Source: Cellulomonas sp. Root485 (GTDB lineage: Bacteria > Actinomycetota > Actinomycetes > Actinomycetales > Cellulomonadaceae). From it: 64,000 nucleotides of DNA. The notes under the pieces are model-generated. The model was not told the origin of the DNA, searched no databases, and saw only the letters and a program-made list of their open reading frames with translations. The translations under genes were made by a program, and so were the position numbers. The stretch is taken from contig NZ_LMFC01000001.1 in the NCBI RefSeq assembly GCF_001426705.1, positions 771,923 through 835,922 of the forward strand, written 5' to 3'. This document shows positions 7,363 to 15,678 of the stretch, piece by piece (positions within the stretch are counted from its first letter, which is position 1; every line of letters begins with the position of its first letter).

Positions 7363-8631
7363 GTGGCCGTCGGGGTGCTCTGTGCCGTCCAGGGGTCGGC
7401 GGAGGCGATCATCGTCCAGGCCGTCGAGCAGACGGGCGGACGGCTCAGTGTGACCAGGCGGTGCGCCGACCTCACCGAGCTGCTCGCGGCCGCCGAGGCG
7501 GGGCTGGGACGGCTGGCCGTCGTCTCGGGCGACCTGGACCTGCTCGACCGTGAGGCGATCGAGCTGTTGCACCGGGCCGGGGTGCGCGTCGTGGGCATCG
7601 GTGACGCCACGCGACCGTGGCTCGGTGAGCGGCTCGTGGCACTCGGTGCGGACCTGGTGGCGGTCGCCCCCCACGACGAGGCGTCCGCGGGCGACGTCGT
7701 CCGGGAGGCGCTCGCCATCCTCGGTACCGCGCCGGACGAGCTGCCGGACGCGGGCTGGCCCGACGAGCAGACGGTCCGCCGTCCGGCGCGTGGCCTCGTC
7801 GTGGCCGTGTGGGGTCCGACGGGTGCCCCGGGCCGCACGACGGTGGCCGTGAACGTGGCCGCGGAGCTCGCCGCCGGCGGGCGCCGGACGCTGCTCGTGG
7901 ACGCCGACACCTACGGCGGGAGCGTCGCGCAGGTGGTCGGCATGCTCGATGAGGCCCCCGGGCTCGCGGCAGCCGCTCGCGCCGCCGGGCAGGGCACCCT
8001 CGACCTGATGACGCTCGCCCGGCTCACCCCGAGCATCGCCCCTGACCTGCGGGTCCTGTCGGGCATCTCCCGGGCGGACCGCTGGCCGGAGCTGCCCTCC
8101 TCGTCGCTCGACGCGGTGTGGACGGTCGCGCGCGGGCTCGCGGAGTGGACCGTGATCGACTGCGGCTTCTGCCTGGAGCAGGACGAGGCGCTCAGCTACG
8201 ACACGCGGGCGCCGCGCCGCAACGCCGCCACGCTCAGCGCCCTCGAGGCGGCGGACGTCGTGCTCGTGGTCGGTGCCGGGGACCCGGTGGGCATCCAGCG
8301 CCTCGTCCGAGGTCTGGGTGAGCTCACCGACCTCGGGCTCGGCAGCACGCGGTTCGTGCTGGTCAACCGGGTCCGGGCCTCCGTGGCCGGTCCGCACCCC
8401 GGCGAGGCCGTCGGGCAGGCCCTCGCGCGGTACGCGGGGGTCGTCGACGCCCACCTGGTGCCCGACGACCGTCCCGCCCTGGACGCGGCCCTGCTCGAGG
8501 CGCGGACGTTGCGGGAAGCCGTCCCGGGGTCACCCGTGCGTCGCGCCCTGGCGGGGGTCGCCGCGCGGGTCGATGCGCTGCTGGTCGACGTCCCTGTCGA
8601 GGAGAGCGTCGGGGAGGCCGTGCGCGCCTGA
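7363..8631 (+). CDS. CpaE/MinD-like P-loop ATPase
   Basis: A 422-residue protein with a receiver-like N-terminal domain (about 1-125) and a C-terminal MinD/ParA-type ATPase domain. The deviant P-loop is GPTGAPGRTT at 151-160, and DADTYGGS at about 181-188 gives the second Asp motif. Proteins with this layout, such as CpaE/TadZ, position Tad pilus machines; related ones act in partitioning. GTG 7363 is used, with GGGAGG in the end of the upstream gene. It is probably translated together with the SAF-domain partner. The N-terminal domain lacks an obvious phosphorylatable receiver triad. Confidence 0.8.
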   Translation: MAVGVLCAVQGSAEAIIVQAVEQTGGRLSVTRRCADLTELLAAAEAGLGRLAVVSGDLDLLDREAIELLHRAGVRVVGIGDATRPWLGERLVALGADLVAVAPHDEASAGDVVREALAILGTAPDELPDAGWPDEQTVRRPARGLVVAVWGPTGAPGRTTVAVNVAAELAAGGRRTLLVDADTYGGSVAQVVGMLDEAPGLAAAARAAGQGTLDLMTLARLTPSIAPDLRVLSGISRADRWPELPSSSLDAVWTVARGLAEWTVIDCGFCLEQDEALSYDTRAPRRNAATLSALEAADVVLVVGAGDPVGIQRLVRGLGELTDLGLGSTRFVLVNRVRASVAGPHPGEAVGQALARYAGVVDAHLVPDDRPALDAALLEARTLREAVPGSPVRRALAGVAARVDALLVDVPVEESVGEAVRA

Positions 8632-8667
8632 GCCGGCGGCCGCGCGGGCACGGGGCACACTGGCCTC

Positions 8668-9123
8668 GTGCGCATCTACCTCCCCGCCTCGCTCGACCAG
8701 CTCGACTCCGCGTCCGGACCGCTGACGGCCCGTCGCGCCCACGCGGTCACACCGGCTCTGCGGGCGATGTTCGCCGACGAGGACGACGAGGGTCTGGAGT
8801 ACGCCGCGCAGCTGGCCGCGGCTGACGACTCCCTCGAGCTCCTGGCTGATCGGCCGGACGCGCCGCAGCTGCGGTGCGTGGTGTCGGTGGACGTCGCGGA
8901 CGGGGCGGTGCTCGCGCTGTCGGGTGACGACGACGTGCCCAGCGCCGTCGAGCTGACCCGCGCCGTGCCGCAGGGCGACGTCATCTGCGTGCACATCGAC
9001 GAGCCTGCGGCCGCTGCCGACGTCACGCTCGCCGCGGGGGGAGACGAGGAGGCGGCGGCACGCCTCGACGAGCGGGACCTGCTCTGGTACGACGCGTCCG
9101 AGCTCGGGAACGTCCCGCGTTGA
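8668..9123 (+). CDS. DUF6912 / Rv3231c-like protein
   Basis: A 151-residue acidic protein that starts MRIYLPASLDQL and has the pattern of the DUF6912 family (Rv3231c of Mycobacterium), whose function is unknown. The conserved neighbourhood with secA and the Rv3235 family supports the assignment. The GTG start has CACACT six bases before it and no ribosome site, so it may be leaderless. No membrane segments are present. The C-terminus ends RDLLWYDASELGNVPR. Confidence 0.75.
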   Translation: MRIYLPASLDQLDSASGPLTARRAHAVTPALRAMFADEDDEGLEYAAQLAAADDSLELLADRPDAPQLRCVVSVDVADGAVLALSGDDDVPSAVELTRAVPQGDVICVHIDEPAAAADVTLAAGGDEEAAARLDERDLLWYDASELGNVPR

Positions 9124-9185
9124 CGTCTCCGGGCCCGCACCAGGATTGCCGCCCGGGTGTGCTTCGTCACGTGGCGGGTCGCCAG

Positions 9186-9215
9186 TTGGACCCGGCCTCA
9201 GCGCTCGGGTAGTGT
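9186..9215 (+). promoter_or_regulatory. Promoter of tRNA-Gln
   Basis: TTGGAC (9186-9191) and TAGTGT (9210-9215) are separated by 18 bp and lie about 80 nt before tRNA-Gln. The -10 region reads GGGTAGTGTTCAC. A close copy, GGGTAGAGTGTTCAC, lies at 9401-9415 ahead of tRNA-Glu, which suggests that both tRNAs use similar promoters. Confidence 0.6.
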
Positions 9216-9293
9216 TCACCGCCGGTACGACGTCCGGATGCGCGTTGGTCCGCCCCGCCAGGCGACCTTCGAGCTCCGGGCGTTATACCCCCA

Positions 9294-9365
9294 TGGGGTA
9301 TGGTGTAATTGGCAGCACGACTGATTCTGGTTCAGTTAGTCTAGGTTCGAGTCCTGGTACCCCAG
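9294..9365 (+). tRNA. tRNA-Gln (anticodon CTG)
   Basis: A full cloverleaf can be drawn: acceptor stem TGGGGTA/TACCCCA, D arm with GGTGTAATTGGCAGC, anticodon stem ACTGA/TCAGT with loop TTCTGGT, and a T arm with GGTTCGAGTCC. The U1-A72 pair is usual for glutamine tRNA. Position 73 is G and the CCA end is not encoded. The anticodon CTG reads CAG codons. Confidence 0.95.
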
Positions 9366-9450
9366 CGCGAGCACCGCTGGCTCGATCTCCTCGGAGCATC
9401 GGGTAGAGTGTTCACTCGCAAGCGAGGCCCACGGGCCGAGCAGCGTATAG

Positions 9451-9523
9451 GCCCCCGTTGTGTAGCGGCCTAGCACGCCGCCCTCTCACGGCGGTAGCGC
9501 CGGTTCGAATCCGGTCGGGGGTA
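9451..9523 (+). tRNA. tRNA-Glu (anticodon CTC)
   Basis: The cloverleaf has acceptor GCCCCCG/CGGGGGT with a G1-U72 wobble, anticodon stem CCGCC/GGCGG with loop CTCTCAC, and T arm CCGGTTCGAATCCGG. The anticodon CTC reads GAG. CCA is not encoded. It lies 85 bp after tRNA-Gln and carries its own -10-like TAGAGT at 9404-9409. Confidence 0.95.
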
Positions 9524-9533
9524 CGCACAAGTT

Positions 9534-9559
9534 GGCCCGGTCACCACGGTGACCGGGCC
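9534..9559 (+). terminator. Hairpin after the tRNA pair
   Basis: The inverted repeat GGCCCGGTCA / TGACCGGGCC starts 11 nt after tRNA-Glu and is followed by CTCTGCGTTCTC. It also stands 20 bp from the end of the convergent small membrane protein gene. Confidence 0.75.
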
Positions 9560-9578
9560 CTCTGCGTTCTCGATCGGT

Positions 9579-9809
9579 TCAGTGCTGGCCGGGCGGCCCG
9601 TGCGACGACGTCGGCAGCAGCGAGACGACGCCCCAGCCCACCACGGCCGCGATCGCACCGACGAGGACGCCGGTGATGACGGCGTCAGCCGCCCCGCCGC
9701 CGCCCAGGAGGGCAAGGACCGCGCCGAGGATCAGCCCGACGCCGCCGGCGACCAGGGCGACGCGCCGGCGCAGGCGGCGCCGCGACGCCGCGGCACCGCG
9801 CACGGCCAC
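9579..9809 (-). CDS. Small two-helix membrane protein
   Basis: A 76-residue protein with a basic N-terminus (ASRRRLRRR) and two hydrophobic helices (about 17-36 and 42-65), the first ending in a GGGG turn. GTG 9809 lies one base after the stop of the IclR gene, so it is probably co-translated with it. The basic N-terminus predicts that both termini face the cytoplasm. No family was recognised. Confidence 0.65.
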   Translation of the reverse strand: MAVRGAAASRRRLRRRVALVAGGVGLILGAVLALLGGGGAADAVITGVLVGAIAAVVGWGVVSLLPTSSHGPPGQH

Positions 9810-9810
9810 G

Positions 9811-10530
9811 TCAGTCCGCCGTCCGTCGCAGGACCTCGGTCAGCCTGTTGGCCGCCGACACGACCGCGGCAGCGTGCAGCCGGCCCGGCTGGCGGGAGAG
9901 GCGCTCGAGCGGCCCGGAGACCGACACGGCGGCGACGATGCGACCCGACGGGCCACGCACGGGCGCGGACACGGACGCGACCCCGACCTCACGCTCGGAG
10001 ACCGACTGCGCCCAGCCGCGGCGGCGGACGCCGGACAGGATGGTCGCGGTGAACTTGGCGCCCTGCAGTCCTCGGTGCAGCCGGTCCGGCTCCTCCCACG
10101 CGAGCAGGATCTGCGCGGCGGAACCGGCGTGCATGGTCAGGGTGGCGCCGACCGGGATCGAGTCGCGCAGACCGATCGGGCGCTCCGCGGCAGCCACGCA
10201 GATCCGCTGGTCACCCTGGCGACGGTAGAGCTGGGCGCTCTCGCCCGTGTGGTCGCGCAGCGCGGCGAGCACGGGCCCGGCGGCGGCGAGGAGGCGGTCC
10301 TCGCCAGCGGCCGTCGCCAGCTCCGAGAGGCGGGGTCCGAGCACGAACCGACCCTGCATGTCGCGCGCCACGAGACGATGGTGCTCGAGCGCCACGGCCA
10401 GCCGGTGGGCGGTGGGTCGAGCAAGATGGGTGGCGGTGACGAGCTGCGCGAGCGTCGCCGGGCCGGCCTCGAGGGCGCTGAGAACGGACGCGGCCTTGTC
10501 CAGCACGCCGACTCCGCTAGAGTTGTCCAT
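9811..10530 (-). CDS. IclR-family transcriptional regulator, probable NdgR/LtbR orthologue
   Basis: A 239-residue protein with an N-terminal winged helix (about 8-65, including PTLAQLV-type and LARPTAHRLAVAL) and a C-terminal IclR effector-binding domain (about 80-235, with GLRDSIPVGATLTMHAGSAAQ). IclR proteins divergent from leuCD are the rule in Actinobacteria. NdgR in Streptomyces and LtbR in Corynebacterium control leucine genes, so this one probably controls leuCD from the shared 106-bp region. ATG 10530 is used. CAATAT lies six bases upstream with TTGCAT 17 bp before it, consistent with a leaderless promoter. Confidence 0.85.
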   Translation of the reverse strand: MDNSSGVGVLDKAASVLSALEAGPATLAQLVTATHLARPTAHRLAVALEHHRLVARDMQGRFVLGPRLSELATAAGEDRLLAAAGPVLAALRDHTGESAQLYRRQGDQRICVAAAERPIGLRDSIPVGATLTMHAGSAAQILLAWEEPDRLHRGLQGAKFTATILSGVRRRGWAQSVSEREVGVASVSAPVRGPSGRIVAAVSVSGPLERLSRQPGRLHAAAVVSAANRLTEVLRRTAD

Positions 10531-10536
10531 AGGTCG

Positions 10537-10565
10537 ATATTGGCGTCTCGCAGGCTGAGATGCAA
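10537..10565 (-). promoter_or_regulatory. Predicted promoter of the IclR gene
   Basis: Read on the minus strand, TTGCAT, a 17-bp spacer and CAATAT are followed six bases later by the ATG of the IclR gene. The region overlaps the presumed leuC control area, so auto- and cross-regulation could share it. Confidence 0.45.
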
Positions 10566-10581
10566 GTACGGCGGCAGACGA

Positions 10582-10604
10582 GCCGGGAAAACCACTCTCC
10601 CGGC
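10582..10604 (+). promoter_or_regulatory. Hairpin in the leuC 5' leader
   Basis: A 7-bp stem GCCGGGA/TCCCGGC encloses AAAACCACT, 32 nt before the leuC start. It could modulate leuCD expression; no riboswitch or leucine-rich leader peptide was seen. Confidence 0.35.
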
Positions 10605-10636
10605 CGACGGATCGAACGAGAGAACGGACCGAGAAG

Positions 10637-12091
10637 ATGGCCGGCACGTTGGCGGAGAAGGTCTGGGATGCGCACGTCGTGCGACGGGGCACCGACGGGG
10701 CGCCCGACCTCCTCTACATCGACCTCCACCTCGTCCACGAGGTGACGAGCCCGCAGGCGTTCGAGGGCCTGCGTCTCGCGGGTCGCCCGGTGCGCCGCCC
10801 GGACCTCACCCTGGCGACCGAGGACCACAACACCCCCACGCTGGACATCGACCGGCCCATCGCCGACGAGACCAGCCGCACGCAGATCCAGACCCTGCGC
10901 AACAACGCCGCCGAGTTCGGGGTGCGCATCCACTCGCTCGGCGACGCGGACCAGGGCATCGTCCACCAGGTCGGACCGCAGCTCGGGCTGACCCAGCCGG
11001 GCCTGACGGTCGTCTGCGGTGACTCGCACACGTCCACGCACGGGGCGTTCGGCGCGCTGGCGTTCGGCATCGGCACCAGCGAGGTCGAGCACGTGCTCGC
11101 CACGCAGACGCTCCCGCTGGCGCCGTTCAAGACCATGGCGATCACGGTCGACGGCGAGCTGCCCCCGGGCGCCACCAGCAAGGACATCATCCTGGCGATC
11201 ATCGCCAAGATCGGCACCGGTGGCGGCCAGGGCTACGTGCTCGAGTACCGCGGCGAGGCCATCCGGGCGCTGTCGATGGAAGCCCGCATGACCGTCTGCA
11301 ACATGTCGATCGAGGCCGGCGCCCGCGCGGGCATGATCGCGCCCGACCAGACGACGTTCGAGTACCTCAAGGGCCGCCCGCACGCGCCCGAGGGTGCCGA
11401 CTGGGACGCCGCCGTGGCGTACTGGAGCACGCTGAAGACCGACGAGGACGCCGAGTTCGACGTCGAGGTCGTCCTCAAGGCCGAGGACCTCGAGCCGTTC
11501 GTCACGTGGGGCACCAACCCGGGCCAGGGCCTGCCGCTGTCCGGCTCCGTGCCGGTGCCGGAGGAGATCGCCGACGCCGACGAGCGCGGCGCCGCCGAGC
11601 GGGCCATCGAGTACATGGGCCTGACGCCGGGGCAGCCGCTGCGCGAGATCAAGGTCGACACGGTCTTCATCGGGTCGTGCACCAACGGCCGCATCGAGGA
11701 CCTGCGCTCCGTGGCCAAGGTCATCCGCGGCAAGCACAAGTCCGACGACGTCCGCGTGCTCGTGGTGCCGGCGTCGGCCCGCGTGCGGCTCCAGGCGGAG
11801 GCAGAGGGTCTCGACAAGATCTTCCTCGACTTCGGCGCCGAGTGGCGCAACGCCGGCTGCTCGATGTGTCTGGGCATGAACCCCGACCAGCTCGCCCCGG
11901 GGGAGCGCTCGGCGTCCACGTCCAACCGCAACTTCGAGGGTCGGCAGGGCAAGGGCGGGCGCACCCACCTGGTCTCGCCGCTCGTCGCCGCCGCGACGGC
12001 CATCCGCGGCACGCTGTCCTCCTATGCCGACCTCGACACCGGTGCGCCGACGCCGGACGGCAGCCCCCTCACCGACCTCCAGACGGTCTGA
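10637..12091 (+). CDS. leuC: 3-isopropylmalate dehydratase large subunit
   Basis: This 484-residue aconitase-fold protein interconverts 2- and 3-isopropylmalate in leucine synthesis as a heterodimer with LeuD. The 4Fe-4S ligands are visible as Cys348 (in [11 protein letters not shown]), Cys408 and Cys411 (in [12 protein letters not shown]). The active-site segment [19 protein letters not shown] is intact and the length is normal. The ATG is preceded by a weak GAGAAG. It lies 21 nt before leuD and diverges from the IclR gene, its probable regulator. Confidence 0.97.
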   Translation: MAGTLAEKVWDAHVVRRGTDGAPDLLYIDLHLVHEVTSPQAFEGLRLAGRPVRRPDLTLATEDHNTPTLDIDRPIADETSRTQIQTLRNNAAEFGVRIHSLGDADQGIVHQVGPQLGLTQPGLTVVCGDSHTSTHGAFGALAFGIGTSEVEHVLATQTLPLAPFKTMAITVDGELPPGATSKDIILAIIAKIGTGGGQGYVLEYRGEAIRALSMEARMTVCNMSIEAGARAGMIAPDQTTFEYLKGRPHAPEGADWDAAVAYWSTLKTDEDAEFDVEVVLKAEDLEPFVTWGTNPGQGLPLSGSVPVPEEIADADERGAAERAIEYMGLTPGQPLREIKVDTVFIGSCTNGRIEDLRSVAKVIRGKHKSDDVRVLVVPASARVRLQAEAEGLDKIFLDFGAEWRNAGCSMCLGMNPDQLAPGERSASTSNRNFEGRQGKGGRTHLVSPLVAAATAIRGTLSSYADLDTGAPTPDGSPLTDLQTV

Positions 12092-12112
12092 CCCAGGAAA
12101 GCGAGCACTGTC

Positions 12113-12778
12113 ATGGAGAAGTTCAGCCAGCACACCGGCGTCGGGGTCCCGCTGCGCCGCAGCAACGTCGACACCGACCAGATCATCCCGGCCGTCTACC
12201 TCAAGCGCGTCACGCGCACCGGGTTCGAGGACGCGCTGTTCGCCGCCTGGCGCGGCGACCCGTCGTTCATCCTCAACCAGGAGGCGTACGCGTCGGGCTC
12301 CGTGCTCGTCGCCGGGCCCGACTTCGGCACCGGCTCGTCCCGTGAGCACGCCGTGTGGGCGCTCAAGGACTACGGCTTCAAGGTCGTCATCTCGAACCGC
12401 TTCGCGGACATCTTCCGCGGCAACTCCGGCAAGCAGGGTCTGCTGGCCGCGCAGGCGGCGCAGGAGGACATCGAGCTCATCTGGAAGATCCTCGAGACGC
12501 GACCGGGCACGGAGGTGACCGTCGACCTGGAGTCGAAGACGATCACCTGCGACGACGTCGTGGTGCCGTTCCAGGTCGACGACTACACGCGCTGGCGCCT
12601 CATGGAGGGCCTCGACGACATCGGGCTGACGCTCGAGCACGCCGACGAGATCTCCGCGTTCGAGGCCCGTCGCGAGCCGTGGCGCCCCGCCACCCTGCCG
12701 GCCAAGCACCTGCCGCCCGTCGAGATCGTCGCCGCACGGCCGAGCGGAGTGCCGGTCGAGATCGGCCGCCGCCCCTGA
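12113..12778 (+). CDS. leuD: 3-isopropylmalate dehydratase small subunit
   Basis: A 221-residue swivel-domain subunit that completes the isopropylmalate isomerase with LeuC. Conserved segments include [17 protein letters not shown] near the N-terminus, [17 protein letters not shown] and [18 protein letters not shown]. The length is within the family range, with a short Pro/Arg-rich tail. AGGAAAG precedes the ATG. It is cotranscribed with leuC and followed by a strong terminator. Confidence 0.97.
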   Translation: MEKFSQHTGVGVPLRRSNVDTDQIIPAVYLKRVTRTGFEDALFAAWRGDPSFILNQEAYASGSVLVAGPDFGTGSSREHAVWALKDYGFKVVISNRFADIFRGNSGKQGLLAAQAAQEDIELIWKILETRPGTEVTVDLESKTITCDDVVVPFQVDDYTRWRLMEGLDDIGLTLEHADEISAFEARREPWRPATLPAKHLPPVEIVAARPSGVPVEIGRRP

Positions 12779-12782
12779 CACC

Positions 12783-12820
12783 GGTCCGGCGCGCCCTCCC
12801 CGCCCGCGGCGCGCCGGACC
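12783..12820 (+). terminator. Terminator of leuCD
   Basis: A perfect 13-bp stem, GGTCCGGCGCGCC with GGCGCGCCGGACC, and a 12-nt loop lie 4 nt after the leuD stop, followed by GTCTCAGTG. Confidence 0.9.
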
Positions 12821-12884
12821 GTCTCAGTGACTAGCGTGTGCGCTGGGCCACGGTGCAGTGCGCGCCGGCCGAGGGAGGACCACC

Positions 12885-13484
12885 ATGCCGGGCAAGTCGC
12901 AGATCGCCGACCGGATCGCCGCACGAGGTGCCTCGCGGGCGGCTGCCGCCGCTGCGGTGGAGGCCGTCCTCGACGAGATCACGACCGCGCTCGCGGCCGG
13001 CGAGCGGGTCACGCTCACCGGCTTCGGGACGTTCGAGGCCACCGGACGCGCCGCGCGCACCGGACGCAACCCGCGCACCGGTGAGGCGCTCGAGGTCGCC
13101 GCGACGACGGTGGCCCGGTTCCACCCCGGGGCCACCCTGCGGGCGCGGGTCGCGGCAGGATCGGGGGAGTCGCTCGGAGCCGTCGCGGACCTGAGCACCC
13201 TCCAGGGTCTGGCCGCACCGGAGCCGGTCGCCGCGCCCGAGCCGGCACCCGTGGCGGCAGCCAAGCCGAAGGCGAAGCCGTCGGTCGCGTCATCGAGCAA
13301 GGCGAGCGCGAGCGCGAAGGCGAAGGTGAAGGCCGAGGCGAAGAAGGCCGACGTCAAGAAGCGCGCCGATGCCGCGAAGAAGGCCGAGGCCAAGAAGCGT
13401 GCCGACGCCAAGAAGTCGGCCAAGAAGAAGTCCACTGCCAAGGACAAGAAGAAGTCCGGCAAGGGTCACGCCAAGAAGAAGTGA
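12885..13484 (+). CDS. HU-family DNA-binding protein with lysine/alanine-rich tail
   Basis: The 199-residue product has a normal HU/IHF domain (residues 1 to about 95, with SQIADRIAARGASRAAA and GRNPRTGE, the DNA-intercalating arm). A linker rich in Pro/Ala leads to a tail built of Lys/Ala repeats such as KKADAKKSAKKK. This two-part layout is that of mycobacterial HupB and streptomycete HupS, where the histone-H1-like tail compacts DNA. ATG 12885 is supported by GGGAGG 7 nt upstream. It is probably monocistronic. Confidence 0.92.
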   Translation: MPGKSQIADRIAARGASRAAAAAAVEAVLDEITTALAAGERVTLTGFGTFEATGRAARTGRNPRTGEALEVAATTVARFHPGATLRARVAAGSGESLGAVADLSTLQGLAAPEPVAAPEPAPVAAAKPKAKPSVASSSKASASAKAKVKAEAKKADVKKRADAAKKAEAKKRADAKKSAKKKSTAKDKKKSGKGHAKKK

Positions 13485-13578
13485 CGCCCGGCCCCGTCAC
13501 GTGAAGGTTTCGCACCCGCCCGGCGTGCCGGTCGTCGTGCGGTCAGGAGCACGCCCGCGCGTGGGAGACGATGGTTCG

Positions 13579-14895
13579 ATGACCGACCTGCTGTACGTCA
13601 ACGGTGGCAACCCGCTCTCGGGCGAGATCACCGTCCGCGGTGCCAAGAACTTCGTCTCCAAGGCGATGGTCGCCGCGCTGCTGGGGGAGACCCCGAGCAC
13701 GCTGCGCAACGTCCCGCAGATCCGCGACGTCGCCGTGGTCACCGGGCTGCTGGAGCTCCACGGCGTCAAGGTCGGTGCCGACGCCGAGGCGGGCGTCCTG
13801 CACCTCGACCCGACGGACGTCGAGTCGGCGCACGTCGCGGACATCGACACCCACGCCGGGTCCAGCCGCATCCCGATCCTGTTCTGCGGCCCGCTGCTGC
13901 ACCGGCTCGGTGAGGCCTTCATCCCCGATCTCGGCGGCTGCCGGATCGGCGACCGGCCGATCAACTACCACCTCGACATCCTGCGACAGTTCGGCGCGGT
14001 CGTGGAGAAGACCGACAACGGCATCCACATCCGCGCGCCCCGGCGTCTGCAGGGCACCAAGATCGCGCTGCCGTACCCCAGCGTCGGTGCCACCGAGCAG
14101 CTGCTGCTCACGGCCGTCCGCGCGGAGGGCGTCACCGAGCTCGCCAACGCCGCGATCGAGCCCGAGATCCTCGACCTCATCAACGTGCTCCAGAAGATGG
14201 GCGCGATCATCTCCGTCGACACCGACCGGTTGATCCGGATCGAGGGCGTCGACCGGCTGGTCGGGTTCCAGCACACGGCCCTCTCCGACCGGATCGAGGC
14301 GGCGTCGTGGGCGTCGGCGGCCCTGGCGACGGGTGGCGACATCTACGTCCGCGGCGCGACGCAGCCCGAGATGACCACGTTCCTCAACACGTTCCGCAAG
14401 GTCGGCGGCGAGTTCGCCATCGACGACGCGGGCATCCGGTTCTTCCACCCCGGTGGGGATCTGCGCTCGATCACGCTCGAGACGGACGTGCACCCCGGGT
14501 TCATGACGGACTGGCAGCAGCCGCTCGTCGTGGCCCTGACGCAGGCCAAGGGCCTGTCGATCGTGCACGAGACCGTGTACGAGAACCGGTTCGGGTTCAC
14601 CGAGGCGCTGGTCGGCATGGGCGCGACCATCCAGGTCTACAAGGAGTGCCTGGGCGGTCGGCCGTGCCGGTTCGGGCAGCGCAACTTCTTCCACTCGGCC
14701 GTGATCTCCGGCCCGACGCCGCTGGCTGCCGCCGACATCGAGGTGCCGGACCTGCGCGGGGGCTTCAGCCACCTCATCGCCGCGCTGACCGCGAAGGGCA
14801 CCTCGTCGGTGCGGGGCATCAGCCTCATCGACCGTGGGTACGAGCGGTTCACGGCGAAGCTCGAGGCGCTCGGCGCCGAGTTCAGCCGGGACTGA
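13579..14895 (+). CDS. murA: UDP-N-acetylglucosamine 1-carboxyvinyltransferase
   Basis: A 438-residue enolpyruvyl transferase that starts peptidoglycan precursor synthesis in the cytoplasm by adding enolpyruvate to UDP-GlcNAc. GAKNFVSKAM near the N-terminus and the loop with the catalytic Cys121 (DLGGCRIGDRP) are present. Some actinobacteria have Asp at this position, but here the fosfomycin-target cysteine is kept. The start ATG 13579 matches the conserved N-terminus. Upstream are GGGAGA and, six bases before the ATG, GACGAT. Nearby plsC and gpsA suggest a cell-envelope cluster. Confidence 0.95.
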   Translation: MTDLLYVNGGNPLSGEITVRGAKNFVSKAMVAALLGETPSTLRNVPQIRDVAVVTGLLELHGVKVGADAEAGVLHLDPTDVESAHVADIDTHAGSSRIPILFCGPLLHRLGEAFIPDLGGCRIGDRPINYHLDILRQFGAVVEKTDNGIHIRAPRRLQGTKIALPYPSVGATEQLLLTAVRAEGVTELANAAIEPEILDLINVLQKMGAIISVDTDRLIRIEGVDRLVGFQHTALSDRIEAASWASAALATGGDIYVRGATQPEMTTFLNTFRKVGGEFAIDDAGIRFFHPGGDLRSITLETDVHPGFMTDWQQPLVVALTQAKGLSIVHETVYENRFGFTEALVGMGATIQVYKECLGGRPCRFGQRNFFHSAVISGPTPLAAADIEVPDLRGGFSHLIAALTAKGTSSVRGISLIDRGYERFTAKLEALGAEFSRD

Positions 14896-14913
14896 CAGGT
14901 AGCATCGGCTCCC

Positions 14914-15678
14914 GTGCAACCGCCGGCCAGATCCAATCGCGCCTACCGCATCGTCGCCCACATCGTGCGGCCCATCCTGCGCTCGATGACGCGCCACGAC
15001 TGGAGCGGGACCGAGAACTTCCCCCGCGAGGGCGGGTTCATCGTCACCTCGAACCACATGACGAACATCGACCCGCTGACGTTCGCCCACTTCCTGTGGG
15101 ACAACGGGGTCGCGCCCAAGATCCTGGCCAAGGCGCCGCTGTTCAAGATCCCCGTGCTGGCGGGCGTGCTGCGGGCGACGGGCCAGATCCCGGTGTACCG
15201 GAACACCTCGTCGGCGGGGGAGTCGCTGACCGCAGCCGTCACCGCCATCGGCGACGGCGACGTCGTCGCGGTCTTCCCGGAGGGCACGCTGACCCGGGAC
15301 CCGGACCTGTGGCCGATGGTCGGCAAGACCGGCATCGCGCGTCTCGCGCTGACGACGAAGGCACCGGTCATCCCCGTCGCCCAGTGGGGCGCGCAGAACC
15401 TGCTGGCCCGCTACGGCAAGCTCCTCAAGCCGTTCCCGCGCAAGCTCGTCACGGTGGTCGCCGGCCCTCCGGTGGTGCTGGACGACCTCTACGACCGCCC
15501 GCAGGACACCGCGACGCTGCGAGAGGCCACGGAGCGCGTGATGGACGCCATCACGGCCCTGCTGGCGCAGGTGCGTGAGGAGGAGCCGCCGGCGGTCCGC
15601 TACGACATGCGCAAGCCGCTCGCGCAGGGCGAGAAGAGGGTCGGCGGAGACCACGCGACCCACCCCGAGCTGCCGTGA
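14914..15678 (+). CDS. 1-acyl-sn-glycerol-3-phosphate acyltransferase family protein
   Basis: A 254-residue PlsC-type acyltransferase that makes phosphatidic acid or a related lipid at the membrane face. The family blocks are present: NHMTNIDPL (NHx4D), a downstream GQIPVYRN and FPEGTLTRD. The GTG start has TAGCAT eight bases before it, so it may be leaderless. Its stop overlaps the gpsA start as GTGA, linking acylglycerol phosphate formation with supply of glycerol 3-phosphate. Confidence 0.9.
   Translation: MQPPARSNRAYRIVAHIVRPILRSMTRHDWSGTENFPREGGFIVTSNHMTNIDPLTFAHFLWDNGVAPKILAKAPLFKIPVLAGVLRATGQIPVYRNTSSAGESLTAAVTAIGDGDVVAVFPEGTLTRDPDLWPMVGKTGIARLALTTKAPVIPVAQWGAQNLLARYGKLLKPFPRKLVTVVAGPPVVLDDLYDRPQDTATLREATERVMDAITALLAQVREEEPPAVRYDMRKPLAQGEKRVGGDHATHPELP

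Noticed and set aside
9294..9523. Integrative element at the tRNA pair
   Set aside because: No integrase, excisionase or direct repeat of a tRNA 3' end was seen nearby; the BldC-like gene at 6350 is a typical chromosomal regulator.
10517..12781. A 754-codon frame antisense to leuCD
   Set aside because: The amino-acid composition is what the reverse strand of high-G+C codons produces; leuC and leuD are unmistakable.
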